Origin: Pelobacter sp. | Lineage (GTDB): Bacteria > Desulfobacterota > Desulfuromonadia > Geobacterales > Pseudopelobacteraceae | Assembly (NCBI GenBank): GCA_030824515.1 | Contig: JAVBXN010000016.1 | Coordinates: 17,733 to 81,732 of the forward strand | Length of the DNA: 64,000 bases | Direction of reading: 5' to 3' | Shown: in pieces, positions 9,027 through 18,773 of the stretch | Position numbering within the stretch: the first letter of the stretch is position 1 | How the letters are laid out: each line of letters starts with the position of its first letter | Notes under the pieces: generated by a model | Told to the model about the DNA's origin: nothing | Seen by the model: only the letters and a program-made list of their open reading frames with translations | The model's database searches: none | Translations under genes and position numbers: made by a program

Positions 9027-9257
9027 ATGAAGACACTTGTTGAAACCATCGCAAAGGCACTGGTAGATGATCCGACTCAAGTAAATGCCACCGAGGAGAC
9101 GGAAGAGGAAACTCTGGTCATCAAACTGACCGTCGCCAAGGAAGACATGGGGCGAATTATCGGCAAGGAAGGACGAACCGCCAAGGCGATACGAACTATC
9201 CTTAATGCAGTGTCTACCAAGGACAACAGGAAGGCGATTCTCAAGATTGTCGAATAA
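9027..9257 (+). CDS. khpA: KH-domain RNA-binding protein (KhpA/YlqC type)
   Basis: 76 residues. The single KH domain ends with the GxxG loop IIGKEGRTAKAIRTILNAV. Proteins of this family pair with KhpB/Jag or bind RNA broadly; the location between rpsP and rimM is characteristic. An acidic stretch (TEETEEETL) precedes the KH fold. The stop codon abuts the rimM ATG, so translation is probably coupled. Confidence 0.9.
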   Translation: MKTLVETIAKALVDDPTQVNATEETEEETLVIKLTVAKEDMGRIIGKEGRTAKAIRTILNAVSTKDNRKAILKIVE

Positions 9258-9779
9258 ATGAGTGATCAGGATGAAATGATTACCGTGGGCAAGATCATTG
9301 GCACCCACGGAATCAAAGGACAATTGAAAGTATTCTCGTATTCCGGGAATATTGAAAGCCTGCAGAACTCGGGCACCGCATTTCTGAAAGGAAAGAGCGG
9401 CCTGCTGCAGGAATACGTTATCAAGGGGGTTTCCGCCCATTCCGGCGGATTCCTGCTTTCGCTTGACGATTTCAACGATATCAACCAGGTATTGCCGCTT
9501 GTGGGCAATGAACTCTGCCTGAAACGGAGCCAGCTTCCCGAACCGGCCGAAGACGAATATTACTGGCGCGACCTGATCGGACTGATGGTTTTTACCGATG
9601 ATGGTCAGGAGCTTGGAAAACTGGTTGATATCTTTGAAACCGGCAGCAGCGATATCTACGTAGTACGCGGCGATGAGCGGGAGTATCTGATTCCAGCCAT
9701 TGCCGATGTGATTTCACTGGTCGATATCAGCGGAAACAGAATGGTGATCACGCCTTTGGACGGCTTGCTGGATCTATGA
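9258..9779 (+). CDS. rimM: 16S rRNA processing protein RimM
   Basis: 173 residues with the N-terminal RimM barrel ([20 protein letters not shown]) and a C-terminal PRC barrel ([20 protein letters not shown] ... [10 protein letters not shown]). It assists 30S head maturation, binding S19. Begins right after the KH gene stop and ends with an ATGA overlap with trmD. Confidence 0.95.
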   Translation: MSDQDEMITVGKIIGTHGIKGQLKVFSYSGNIESLQNSGTAFLKGKSGLLQEYVIKGVSAHSGGFLLSLDDFNDINQVLPLVGNELCLKRSQLPEPAEDEYYWRDLIGLMVFTDDGQELGKLVDIFETGSSDIYVVRGDEREYLIPAIADVISLVDISGNRMVITPLDGLLDL

Positions 9780-10519
9780 GATTCGACATATTGACCCTCT
9801 TTACAGGGATGTTCAGTGGACCGTTCGATGAGAGCATCATAAAAAGGGCCAAAGACAAACAGCTCATTGACATCACGTTGCACAATATCCGCGACTACGC
9901 TACCGACAGGCATCAAACCGCCGACGATGCTCCCTATGGCGGCGGAGCCGGCATGGTCATGAAAGCGGAGCCGCTGGCAGCCTGCATTACTGCGGTCAAG
10001 GAACTCAGGCCCGATTCCATGGTCGTGCTCACCTCTCCCCAGGGAAGGCCCCTGACCCATCGGGTGGCATCGGATCTGGCGAAAAAAGCGGGACTGATCA
10101 TAGTCTGCGGGCGCTACGAAGGAATCGACGAGCGAATTCGCACTCTGTACGCCGAGGACGACATATCGCTTGGCGACTTCGTACTGTCGGGCGGTGAAAT
10201 TGCGGCGATGGCGATTGTGGACGCCACGACCAGACTGATCCCGGGCGTGCTCGGCAGTTGCGAGTCGGCCGGCACCGATTCATTTGGCGATGGACTGCTG
10301 GAGTATCCCCAATATACCCGTCCGCCACTCTTCATGGGAATCGAAGTACCGCCGACACTGCTCTCGGGCAATCATGAGCTGATCAGAAAGTGGCGGCGCA
10401 AGGAGTCGTTGCGCAAGTCCCGACATTTGCGTCCTGACCTGCTTTCGGAAATCACGTTGTCCAAAGAAGATTTGAAGATGCTGCACGAGATCGCGCGGGA
10501 GGATGACTGTGGCATGTAA
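9776..10519 (+). CDS. trmD: tRNA (guanine37-N1)-methyltransferase TrmD
   Basis: 247 residues, SPOUT class. Recognisable segments: [61 protein letters not shown] and EYPQYTRPP. It methylates G37 next to the anticodon using SAM to prevent +1 frameshifting. It overlaps rimM by 4 bp and the following SPOUT methyltransferase gene by about 11 bp. Confidence 0.97.
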   Translation: MRFDILTLFTGMFSGPFDESIIKRAKDKQLIDITLHNIRDYATDRHQTADDAPYGGGAGMVMKAEPLAACITAVKELRPDSMVVLTSPQGRPLTHRVASDLAKKAGLIIVCGRYEGIDERIRTLYAEDDISLGDFVLSGGEIAAMAIVDATTRLIPGVLGSCESAGTDSFGDGLLEYPQYTRPPLFMGIEVPPTLLSGNHELIRKWRRKESLRKSRHLRPDLLSEITLSKEDLKMLHEIAREDDCGM

Positions 10520-11075
10520 CAATCTGGCCATAGCCCTTTTGCACCATCCGGTCTACAACAAGCACCGCGAAGTTGTGACAACGGCATTGACCAATCTTGA
10601 CCAACACGACATTGCACGCTCATCGAAGACATTCGGTCTGGACAGGTTCTATATCGTGACCCCCTCCGAAGAGCAGCGCCGGCTGGCGGAACGGATCAGC
10701 GGGCACTGGCAGGAAGGATGGGGCGCCGGTTACAACCCTGACCGCCGCACTGCCCTGGAAATTGTGCGGGTACTGCCAACACTGCAATCCGCGGTTGAAG
10801 ATTTTCAATCCGCTTTTGCAAAACCGGTCAAGGTTGCCATAACCGGTGCATCCCGGCGACCAGGCTCGATTTCACTGGCGAATTTCAGGCAGCTTTTGGA
10901 AGATGCCGACCAGCCCTACCTGCTGCTGCTCGGCACCGGCTGGGGACTCACGGATGAATGTTTTGAAGAAGCCGACTACATTCTTCAACCAATTGCAGGC
11001 AACGGTCCATATAACCATCTTTCGGTCCGCTCCGCGGCAGCAATCATGCTCGACAGACTGAAGGGCACACTTTAA
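10509..11075 (+). CDS. SPOUT-type RNA methyltransferase (Methyltrans_RNA family)
   Basis: About 188 residues; the GTG at 10509 has GGGAGG 6 nt upstream, whereas the ATG at 10503 abuts it. The N-terminus [15 protein letters not shown] ... [18 protein letters not shown] and the C-terminal knot-like part [19 protein letters not shown] ... [16 protein letters not shown] match a family regularly encoded between trmD and rplS in deltaproteobacteria. Its RNA target is not known to me; it is presumed to be a SAM-dependent RNA methylase of the trefoil-knot type. Confidence 0.8.
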   Translation: MACNNLAIALLHHPVYNKHREVVTTALTNLDQHDIARSSKTFGLDRFYIVTPSEEQRRLAERISGHWQEGWGAGYNPDRRTALEIVRVLPTLQSAVEDFQSAFAKPVKVAITGASRRPGSISLANFRQLLEDADQPYLLLLGTGWGLTDECFEEADYILQPIAGNGPYNHLSVRSAAAIMLDRLKGTL

Positions 11076-11127
11076 ACGAAGCAAACAAACTAAAACCAAG
11101 TAGCATCATACAGGAGGAAGCTAAACA

Positions 11128-11487
11128 ATGAACACCATCGACTTTTTGGAATTAGAACAAATGAAAAAGAACATCATCCCTTTCAAGGTCGGAGATACTG
11201 TTAAGGTTCACGTCAAGATTGTTGAGGGCGACAAGCAGCGTATCCAGGCATACCAGGGAGTTGTAATCGCCCGCCAGAACGGCGGCATTCGCGAGACTTT
11301 CACGGTCCGCAAGATTTCCAACGGCATCGGCGTGGAGAGGATGTTTCCCATCCACTCGCCCAGCATCGAAAATATCGAAGTCATGGTTCGCGGTCATGTC
11401 CGTCGCGCCAAGCTCTACTACCTGCGCAAACTGCGCGGCAAGGCAGCCAGGATTCGCGAGAAGAAATACGTGCCGGTTGCAAAGTAA
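11128..11487 (+). CDS. rplS: 50S ribosomal protein L19
   Basis: 119 residues containing [39 protein letters not shown] and the ending [13 protein letters not shown], diagnostic for L19. RBS AGGAGG lies upstream. L19 sits at the 30S-50S interface. A hairpin terminator follows immediately. Confidence 0.97.
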   Translation: MNTIDFLELEQMKKNIIPFKVGDTVKVHVKIVEGDKQRIQAYQGVVIARQNGGIRETFTVRKISNGIGVERMFPIHSPSIENIEVMVRGHVRRAKLYYLRKLRGKAARIREKKYVPVAK

Positions 11488-11493
11488 ATTCCG

Positions 11494-11519
11494 AGCCCCG
11501 CAAACGCGGGGCTTTTTTT
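11494..11519 (+). terminator. Rho-independent terminator after rplS
   Basis: Stem AGCCCCGC / GCGGGGCT (8 bp) with a 4-nt AAAC loop followed by seven T residues. It starts 7 bp after the rplS stop codon and probably ends or attenuates the ffh operon before rnhB. Confidence 0.9.
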
Positions 11520-11540
11520 GTTATGCCGACAGGGTGAATC

Positions 11541-12194
11541 ATGACTCGACAGGACAACCTTTTCGATCAACTCCCGACAGACACGCTTGCCTATGAAAAG
11601 ATCGCCCAAGCCCAGGGTTTTCAGAGAATTGCCGGCGTGGACGAAGTCGGGCGGGGACCGCTGGCCGGGCCGGTAATGGCGACGGCGGTGATACTTCCGC
11701 CGGGATTGCGCATCCCCGGGATTGACGACTCGAAGAAGCTATCTCCACTCAAGCGGGAAATCCTGTTTGATGTGATTACGGCCAAAGCTCTCGCAATCGG
11801 AACCGGAATCGTCGAGCCGGAGATTATCGACAGCATCAACATCCTGCAGGCCACCCGCCTGGCCATGCTGAATGCCGTCCGGCAACTGTCACCGTTGCCA
11901 GACTTTCTGCTGATCGACGGCATCACACCGATCAACACCCCCATCCCCCAGAAAACCGTCAAGAAAGGCGATTCCTTGAGCCTTTCGATTGCGGCGGCTT
12001 CCATCATCGCCAAGGTGACCCGCGACAGGTTAATGGTCGAAATGGACCAGCGATATCCCGGTTACGGATTTGCCGGTCACAAGGGCTACGGCAGCGCCCT
12101 GCACCTGGAAGCCATCAGGCAACTGGGCCCTTGCCCGATCCACCGCCTGACGTTCGGCGGCGTCAAAGAACACGTTCAATGTCCATCTTCCTGA
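11541..12194 (+). CDS. rnhB: Ribonuclease HII
   Basis: 217 residues. IAGVDEVGRGPLAGPVMATA carries the catalytic Asp-Glu, DDSKKLSPLKRE follows, then FLLIDGITPI and the second acidic centre with SIAAASIIAKVTRDRLM, and GYGFAGHKGYGS. It removes ribonucleotides from DNA. The gene lies downstream of the rplS terminator and overlaps the next gene by 16 bp. RBS is weak (AGGGTG). Confidence 0.95.
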   Translation: MTRQDNLFDQLPTDTLAYEKIAQAQGFQRIAGVDEVGRGPLAGPVMATAVILPPGLRIPGIDDSKKLSPLKREILFDVITAKALAIGTGIVEPEIIDSINILQATRLAMLNAVRQLSPLPDFLLIDGITPINTPIPQKTVKKGDSLSLSIAAASIIAKVTRDRLMVEMDQRYPGYGFAGHKGYGSALHLEAIRQLGPCPIHRLTFGGVKEHVQCPSS

Positions 12195-13339
12195 TTACAT
12201 TTATTTCCATCTATGGCGGCATGCACGCCTATGCATTCTTCCGGATGCGCTCCTTGTATACTCCCGGCAACGCAACTACCGCGGTACTGGCATCGTGGAT
12301 GATCCTGATGACGACAGCCCCGCTGCTGGTGCGCTTTTTCGAGCGATCAGGAATGGATCGGATCGCGTTGTTGATAGCCTGGCCAGCCTACATCTGGATG
12401 GGATTCCTGTTTCTGCTGGTCACTGCGCTGCTGCCGATGGAGACGATTTGTGCAATAAACCTTTTATCAAAACGGACTTACTCGTTTGCGGCAGAAGGTT
12501 TTTTATCCGCAGCGTCCACCTTCAGACTGGCTCTGCTGATCGCGCTGGTTGCAAGCATCTATGCCATCTTCGAAGCCAACTGGATTCGCAGTGAGCACAT
12601 GACGATCAGTACCGGCAAACTTCCCGCCGGAGTCCCAAGGATCAGGATCGTGCAGGTATCCGACATACACCTCGGCCTGTTACTCCGCGAAAAGCGTCTG
12701 GAACGCATCATCAGAACCATTCGCGAAGCGCAGCCGGATATACTGGTCTCTACCGGAGATATGGTTGACGGGCGGCTTTCACGTGAAGAGATATTGCCAC
12801 ACCAAAGAACACTGGCGGCGATGCTGTCAACAGTACCGGCGCCAGCGGGAAAGTTCGCTGTAGTCGGCAACCACGAAGTTTTTGCCGGCCTGCGACAGGC
12901 GATCGAGTTTACGCGCAGCGCCGGATTTACCGTGTTGCGGGGACAATCCGTAGCACTGCCCAACGGCATCACGATCACCGGCATCGACGACCCGGTCGTG
13001 AGTAAGAGTGACCGCGGTGGGCAACGGCCTGAAAAAGCGCTGCTGGAATCACTTCCCGCCGGTTCCTTCCATCTGCTGCTCAAGCACCGACCGCTCATAC
13101 CGCCTGACAGCGATGGCCGCTTCGATCTTCAGCTTTCGGGTCACGTTCACAAGGGGCAGCTGTTCCCGTTCAACTTCCTGGTAAAGCTGACACATCCCTT
13201 CCCCTGTGGCACCTCCACAACAGCCGCCGGTTCACAGATCCACGTGTCGCGCGGAACCGGTACCTGGGGACCGCCGATGCGGTTGTTTGCACCGCCGGAA
13301 GTAACCGTGATCGATGTAATCCCATCCAATGTCCATTAG
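12179..13339 (+). CDS. Membrane-anchored metallophosphoesterase
   Basis: 386 residues from the ATG inside the rnhB 3' end. About four hydrophobic segments occupy residues 1-150. The soluble domain carries the calcineurin-like motifs VSDIHLGLLL, STGDMVDGRL, GNHEVF and LSGHVHKGQ in order, all metal ligands present. This arrangement (N-terminal membrane segments plus YaeI/YkuE-like phosphoesterase) is common; the substrate is unknown and could be a lipid or nucleotide phosphate. Co-transcription with rnhB is likely. Confidence 0.85.
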   Translation: MSIFLITFISIYGGMHAYAFFRMRSLYTPGNATTAVLASWMILMTTAPLLVRFFERSGMDRIALLIAWPAYIWMGFLFLLVTALLPMETICAINLLSKRTYSFAAEGFLSAASTFRLALLIALVASIYAIFEANWIRSEHMTISTGKLPAGVPRIRIVQVSDIHLGLLLREKRLERIIRTIREAQPDILVSTGDMVDGRLSREEILPHQRTLAAMLSTVPAPAGKFAVVGNHEVFAGLRQAIEFTRSAGFTVLRGQSVALPNGITITGIDDPVVSKSDRGGQRPEKALLESLPAGSFHLLLKHRPLIPPDSDGRFDLQLSGHVHKGQLFPFNFLVKLTHPFPCGTSTTAAGSQIHVSRGTGTWGPPMRLFAPPEVTVIDVIPSNVH

Positions 13340-13507
13340 TTCAAAGCCCACCTGTACTCAACTAATTGATTTGTCTTTCACAAACAAATAGTTTATTAAT
13401 TACTAACTTTCCGATCGCCATTTCCACACAGATTTAACCTCAGCCAAATTAGCTATCTGACTGTTTCCGCAGTCATGGATACATCACAAACACCAACGGG
13501 ATCCTAA

Positions 13508-14740
13508 ATGGAACAGACCAACTACCTGATAGGCAGGCAACCGATTCTGAACCGGCTGGAAGAAATTGTCGCCTTTGAACTGCTCTTCCGTTCATCAGTA
13601 TCGCTGTCATCGGCAACCCTCAGAACCCCTGTTCATGCAACTTCCAGGGTCATAATCAACACGATATCCTGCTTCGGCATCAAGGACATTCTTGGCAAGA
13701 ACCGCGGATACATAAATGTGGATGCCGACATGCTGATGAGTGACTCACTGGAACTCCTGCCACCCGAATCAATCGGACTGGAACTGCTGGAATCGGTAGT
13801 GATCACACCGGAGATCATTAATCGCTGCAAGCATCTGAAGTCATGCGGTTTCCTGCTGGCGCTGGATGATCATGAGTACAGGAGCGAATACGTGGAGCTG
13901 TACGACGGTATTGTTGATGTCGTTAAAATCGACTTCATAAAGACGCCGCTGGAACAGGTTTACGATATGATCGACCATTTCCATCATTTTCCGGTCAAAC
14001 TGTTGGCCGAAAAGGTTGACTCACGGCATAGCTACCTGAGGAGCCGTAAACTCGGCTTCGAGCTGTTTCAGGGATACTTCTTTTCCAGACCGTCCCTGAT
14101 TCAGAAACGGCGCATGGAAGACTCGGCTAATACGTTCTTCAGGCTCATGCAGCAACTATCCAATGATGCCGATGTAATCGAGATTGAAACGACATTCAAG
14201 CAGAGCCCGGCACTGACCTATAAACTGCTGTTGCTGGTAAATTCTGTATCAGTCGGACGGCGCGAAAAGATCAGGACCGTTCGCCATGCAATCACTCTGA
14301 TCGGATTGCTGCAACTGAAACGGTGGGTGCAACTGGCCATTTTCGCCGACGACGGCAATCAATCCATGAGCAACCCTCTTCTGGACATGGTCGCCGTCAG
14401 AGCTGCATTCATGGAGGAGCTGTCACGCCTGTACCCTCAGTTCATCAACCGCAACTACTCACCGGAAGAGGCCTTCATGGTCGGCACCCTCTCCCTGCTG
14501 CAGGACGTCTATGAAATATCCATGGATGAAATCGTGTCCGAACTGAATCTATCGGAAGACGTGAGACTGGCGCTGACGGACAGGGACGGCATCCTGGGAG
14601 AACTACTACAGATCGCGGAAATGATTGAACGGATTGAACTTGATGAAGCGGTGGAATGCCTGTCAAAGCGTGGCATACCACTGATATCGGTACTTGAATG
14701 CCAGAAAAAGGCATATAACTGGCGCGAAGGTCTCGATTAA
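13508..14740 (+). CDS. EAL-HDOD signalling protein, EAL motif degenerate
   Basis: 410 residues. The N-terminal half is an EAL-like fold starting LIGRQPILNRLEEIVAFELLFR; EAL itself is replaced by ELL, and DDFG is replaced by LDDHEY, while VVKIDF and LLAEKVDS remain. It is therefore probably not an active c-di-GMP phosphodiesterase. The C-terminal half is an HDOD domain (QSPALTYKLLLLVNSVSVG ... IRTVRHAITLIGLLQLKRWVQLA). This is the YuxH/CdgJ architecture, usually regulatory. It heads a signalling trio with the ATPase and HDOD genes. Confidence 0.85.
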   Translation: MEQTNYLIGRQPILNRLEEIVAFELLFRSSVSLSSATLRTPVHATSRVIINTISCFGIKDILGKNRGYINVDADMLMSDSLELLPPESIGLELLESVVITPEIINRCKHLKSCGFLLALDDHEYRSEYVELYDGIVDVVKIDFIKTPLEQVYDMIDHFHHFPVKLLAEKVDSRHSYLRSRKLGFELFQGYFFSRPSLIQKRRMEDSANTFFRLMQQLSNDADVIEIETTFKQSPALTYKLLLLVNSVSVGRREKIRTVRHAITLIGLLQLKRWVQLAIFADDGNQSMSNPLLDMVAVRAAFMEELSRLYPQFINRNYSPEEAFMVGTLSLLQDVYEISMDEIVSELNLSEDVRLALTDRDGILGELLQIAEMIERIELDEAVECLSKRGIPLISVLECQKKAYNWREGLD

Positions 14741-14832
14741 TCGCAATTTGCCATAACTAATGGTAATCCGTTAGATTCGGATAGCGGTAAGAGAATAAAA
14801 ATAATTGCATTTTAAGTATCTTAAACCTATAA

Positions 14833-16770
14833 ATGCACATCATGCAAAACCTGCCCCCTTCCAAACAACCACAGTCCACCAAACCCGCGACCGCTGCCGT
14901 TGGCATCCGTAACGACGCGGGCGTTCTCGCGTCTCTGCTGCTGGAAAAAGCAGAAATCACCCAGGAACAGCTTTCGTACGCAATCCGGGTCAACAAGAAG
15001 ATGGCAACCCCCCAGACCCTGCTGCAGACACTGATCGAGCTGGGTTATACCTCCGCCGACAAGGTCAAGCAGTCCCTCTGCTCCAGCTCACTGAACATCC
15101 GCCTGGGCGACCTGCTGGTGGAACTGGGATACCTGAAAGAATCGGATCTGCGCCAGGCGCTCGGAATCCAGAAAGAAATTGACGGCAAGAAGCGTCTCGG
15201 CGAGATCCTGATCGAAAGCGGTTTCATCGAAGAACGAAGACTGCTGGAAACACTTTCATATCAGGTCGGATACCCGGTAATTTCGACAAATTTCAGCAAG
15301 CTGGACAAATCCCTGTTCAACGTGATGCCGGCAACGGTATGCGAAGAGTACAACATTCTGCCGATCAGCAGGGAAAACAACATCGTCACGGTCGCCTTTG
15401 CCGACCCGCTTGACAGGAACGCCTTTCTGGCCGCCGAACGTTTTTTCGGGAACAACTTCTCTCCGGCGATCATATCCAGAGCTTCAATCAAGGAGGCACT
15501 GGCCGCCCGGCAGCAGAGCCTCGAACCGGCCATGGCCGTATCCGATGAAAACACCATCATCGGCATCATCAACACACTCTTGGATGATGCCATCCTGGAA
15601 AACGCCAGCGACATCCATATGGAACCGATGAATGACCGCTTGCGAATCCGTTTCAGACGTGACGGCGTGATGCAGCACCACAAGGATTTCCTGAAAGCCC
15701 TGGCCCCGCAGCTCTCTTCGCGCATCAAGATCATGGGACAGGCCGACATCGCCGAAAAACGCCGGCACCAGGATGCGCGAGTCCTCTATGCCAGCCGCAA
15801 ACATGGGGTGAACGTTGATTTGCGGGTTTCCTTCTTTATCACCATTTATGGTGAAAATATCGTTATCCGTCTGTTGAGCAGCAAGACTTCGCTGCTGAAC
15901 CTGAAGGAAATCGGCATGGCGCCGCGCATGCTGGAAAGCTTCATCTATAATGCGGTTGACACCCCCACCGGAGTAATGATCATCACCGGCCCCACCGGAA
16001 GCGGCAAGACCAATACGCTCTACAGCTGTGTGGATTACATCAACGATATCCACACCAGCATCATCACAGCTGAAGACCCGGTTGAAATCGTTATCGACGG
16101 CATCTGCCAATGTTCAATAAACCCCAAGATCGGGGTCACGTTCGAGGAGACGCTGCGACATATCGTACGTCAGGACCCGGATGTGATCGTACTGGGCGAA
16201 GTCCGCGACAAGTTCTCGGCGGAGATTGCATTCGAAGCGGCACTTACCGGCCACAAGGTGCTGACCACCTTCCACACCGAGGACAGTATCGGCGCATTGA
16301 CACGGTTGCTGACGATGCAGATCGAGTCATTCCTGATCGCTTCCACGATAACCTGTGTGGTTGCCCAACGACTGTTGCGCAGGGTCTGCACCTCCTGCGC
16401 CGAACCGTACCAACCGACGCCACTGGACCTGAGCAGGCTGTATGTCACCTCAAATGATATAGCCGGGGCCACCTTCATGCGGGGGCGAGGGTGCAAGGCT
16501 TGCGGGCACAGCGGCTACAAGGGGCGGATTGGAGTCTTTGAACTGCTGATGATGAATGAGATCTTGAGAAACGCTATTCTGGAAAACAAGAACTCGTTGG
16601 AGATCCGCAGATTGAGCATCGAATCGGCCGGCCTGGTGTCACTCTTTGAAGATGGACTGGTCAAGGCGGCGCAAGGCCTGGTTTCAGTGCAGGAGATCAT
16701 CACCGACCTGCCCAAACGTGGCAAACCCAGACCAATCAGCGAATTACGCAGAATCCTCGGAGCAGCATGA
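14833..16770 (+). CDS. PilB/GspE-like type II/IV secretion ATPase with MshEN-type N-terminus
   Basis: 645 residues. The N-terminal ~220 residues hold MshEN/T2SSE_N-like repeats (LGDLLVELGYLKESDLRQAL and RLGEILIESGFIEERRLLET), which in relatives bind c-di-GMP. The ATPase domain has Walker A GPTGSGKTNT, Asp box around NASDIHMEP, Walker B DVIVLGEVRD, His box LTGHKVLTTFHTED and a tetracysteine zinc motif (CTSCAEPYQP ... CKACGHSGYKG). No pilus, platform or secretin genes are adjacent, so this is an orphan motor-like ATPase. It overlaps the next HDOD gene by 4 bp. Start 14833 or 14842. Confidence 0.88.
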   Translation: MHIMQNLPPSKQPQSTKPATAAVGIRNDAGVLASLLLEKAEITQEQLSYAIRVNKKMATPQTLLQTLIELGYTSADKVKQSLCSSSLNIRLGDLLVELGYLKESDLRQALGIQKEIDGKKRLGEILIESGFIEERRLLETLSYQVGYPVISTNFSKLDKSLFNVMPATVCEEYNILPISRENNIVTVAFADPLDRNAFLAAERFFGNNFSPAIISRASIKEALAARQQSLEPAMAVSDENTIIGIINTLLDDAILENASDIHMEPMNDRLRIRFRRDGVMQHHKDFLKALAPQLSSRIKIMGQADIAEKRRHQDARVLYASRKHGVNVDLRVSFFITIYGENIVIRLLSSKTSLLNLKEIGMAPRMLESFIYNAVDTPTGVMIITGPTGSGKTNTLYSCVDYINDIHTSIITAEDPVEIVIDGICQCSINPKIGVTFEETLRHIVRQDPDVIVLGEVRDKFSAEIAFEAALTGHKVLTTFHTEDSIGALTRLLTMQIESFLIASTITCVVAQRLLRRVCTSCAEPYQPTPLDLSRLYVTSNDIAGATFMRGRGCKACGHSGYKGRIGVFELLMMNEILRNAILENKNSLEIRRLSIESAGLVSLFEDGLVKAAQGLVSVQEIITDLPKRGKPRPISELRRILGAA

Positions 16771-17618
16771 TGACAACGGACAAACCGATAATCACCCTGA
16801 TTCAGGAGCACCTGATGGGAGACCTCACCAACCTGCCGGTTTTCAGCTCGGTTGCGGTGAGACTGCAACAAGCGCTCTCAAGGCGTGACTTCACGATTGA
16901 AAGCGTGCTCGAACTTATCAGCGAAGATCAATCCCTGGCCGGCAATATACTGAAGGTTGCCAATTCATCCTACTATGCCGGATTATCCAAGGTGGCGGTC
17001 ATTAAGGATGCCATAGTCAGGCTCGGCGCCCAGGAAATTGCAAACATGGCCATGATGGCGTCCCAGTTCGAAACTTACCGTTCGTCGAATGAGATACTGA
17101 ACCAGAAGATGTTGGCTCTTTGGGGGCATGCGCTTTCCTGTGCCGTTGGCGCAAAGTGGGTTGCCCGCAAGGCCGGATACCCGGAAATCGCTTCGGAGGC
17201 GTTCATGGGCGGCCTGTTGCACGACATCGGCAAACTGGCGCTGCTCAAGATCATGGATGACATCTGCCGCTCGGGGGAGTGTAAGGTAAATCTGACGGAA
17301 CCGTTGGTGAACGAAATCCTTGGCACGATGCATGAAGAGGTCGGCTACAACCTGATGCGTTCCTGGAACCTGCCGGAATCCTATGCCGCAATCTCGATCT
17401 ATCACCACACCTCGGATTACGACAGCGGCAACATCCTGCTGGTAACGGTGCGACTGTCGAATGCCGCCTGCCGGAAAGCCGGCAAGGATATTAACCCCGA
17501 CCCCGAACTCTCGCTGGCACTGCTGCCGGAAGTTCATACTCTCGGCATCAAGGAAATTACGCTGGCGGAACTGGAAATAGTTGTGGAAGATGCCGGGGGG
17601 CTTGAACAGGGCAGCTGA
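16767..17618 (+). CDS. HDOD-domain protein
   Basis: 283 residues, HDOD domain throughout: LPVFSSVAVRLQQALSRRDF, EDQSLAGNILKVANSSYYAG, KVAVIKDAIVRLGAQEIANM, and a region GGLLHDIGKLALLKIMDD that retains HD residues, so residual HD-type chemistry cannot be excluded. Overlaps the upstream ATPase gene by 4 bp (ATGA), indicating translational coupling. A role with the EAL-HDOD protein and the ATPase in one regulatory output, possibly surface motility, is inferred from context. Confidence 0.85.
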   Translation: MMTTDKPIITLIQEHLMGDLTNLPVFSSVAVRLQQALSRRDFTIESVLELISEDQSLAGNILKVANSSYYAGLSKVAVIKDAIVRLGAQEIANMAMMASQFETYRSSNEILNQKMLALWGHALSCAVGAKWVARKAGYPEIASEAFMGGLLHDIGKLALLKIMDDICRSGECKVNLTEPLVNEILGTMHEEVGYNLMRSWNLPESYAAISIYHHTSDYDSGNILLVTVRLSNAACRKAGKDINPDPELSLALLPEVHTLGIKEITLAELEIVVEDAGGLEQGS

Positions 17619-17656
17619 CAAGCATAATGGCGGCAAGCAGGCTCAAATCCTGCGGG

Positions 17657-18661
17657 CTAGCGTCCCAGATAGCGGTCCACGGCCCGATTGTGCTCCTCCA
17701 GTGTGCGGGAAAACTGGTGGGTGCCGTCCTGGCGGGCAACAAAGTACAGGTAATCGGTGCGGGACGGCTTCAGCGCCGCCAGGATTGCGCCGCTGCCGGG
17801 ATTGCCGATCGGTCCGGGCGGCAAGCCCCGCATAAGATAGGTATTATAGGGTGTGGGGCGTTGGATGTCGGCCTTTGTCACCTTGCCCTGAAAAGCGCGG
17901 ACACCGTAGACCGCAGTCGGATCGCTCTGCAACGGCATGCCGATACGCAAACGGTTGTGGAATACCGATGAAATCAACGGCTTTTCCTCCTCCGAAACCG
18001 CCTCCTTCTCAATCATCGACGCCAACGTGACAACCTCATGACGCGACATGCCGGCATCCGACCCGCCAACTCCAGGCAACGCGGCATACTTTTTTTCAAA
18101 CTGCTCAATCATCATTGCTATCAACTGTGCCGCGCTTCCACCGCGCGACAGGTTATAGGTGGCCGGATACAGATACCCTTCCACGGTCTGCCGACCTGCC
18201 CCAAGACGTGACAACAGCGCCGCATTGCGGCATTCGGCAAGAAATTCATCTCTCTTGAAATACCCCTTCTGCTCCAGCAGTTCCGCCGCCTGATAGATCG
18301 AATAACCTTCCGGCAGGGCAAATTTGCGGTAATCGACATCGCCGGACGCCAGTTTTTCCAGAATTTGTCTGGGAGTCATGCCGTCATTGAAACGGTATTC
18401 ACCGGCTTTGAGTCGATGCGCCTGACCCCGCAGGCGGGTCAAAAGAACAAAGTGCCACGAGCTGCGGATAACCCCGCCCGATTTGAGTTCTTCAGCCAGT
18501 CGGCGTATGCCGCTGCCGGGCGGAAACGAAACATCGCGTACCACCGTCCCGTTTCCGGGCGGGGAAAAAAGGCAGACCAGGTACCACAGCAACAGGAGTG
18601 CCAGACAGATTCGAACCGCTGTCACGATCAGGGTTTTGGGGAAAGGATGGGCAGGAAACAT
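17657..18661 (-). CDS. mltG: Endolytic transglycosylase MltG
   Basis: 334 residues with one N-terminal transmembrane helix (VRICLALLLLWYLVCLF) and the YceG/MltG domain: VSFPPGSGIRRLAEELKSGG, LKAGEYRFNDGMTPRQIL, PEGYSIYQAAELL, EGYLYPATYNL, LASMIEKEAVSEEEKPLISS (catalytic Glu region), FHNRLRIGMPLQSDPTAVYG and GLPPGPIGNPG. It cleaves nascent glycan strands at the membrane. Convergent with the HDOD gene; divergent from nudC. Confidence 0.95.
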   Translation of the reverse strand: MFPAHPFPKTLIVTAVRICLALLLLWYLVCLFSPPGNGTVVRDVSFPPGSGIRRLAEELKSGGVIRSSWHFVLLTRLRGQAHRLKAGEYRFNDGMTPRQILEKLASGDVDYRKFALPEGYSIYQAAELLEQKGYFKRDEFLAECRNAALLSRLGAGRQTVEGYLYPATYNLSRGGSAAQLIAMMIEQFEKKYAALPGVGGSDAGMSRHEVVTLASMIEKEAVSEEEKPLISSVFHNRLRIGMPLQSDPTAVYGVRAFQGKVTKADIQRPTPYNTYLMRGLPPGPIGNPGSGAILAALKPSRTDYLYFVARQDGTHQFSRTLEEHNRAVDRYLGR

Positions 18662-18773
18662 GGGCGCATTATGTTGAATAATCGACTGCTAGTCAAGTCC
18701 GGGCTGTACATTGACCGGACGAAACGATACGATTGCAGCAGTTGAAAAACGATCAAAACCTACGGAGTTCAAG

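Noticed and set aside
15484..16110. Minus-strand 208-codon frame
   Set aside because: Antisense to the PilB/GspE-like ATPase; composition typical of a shadow frame.
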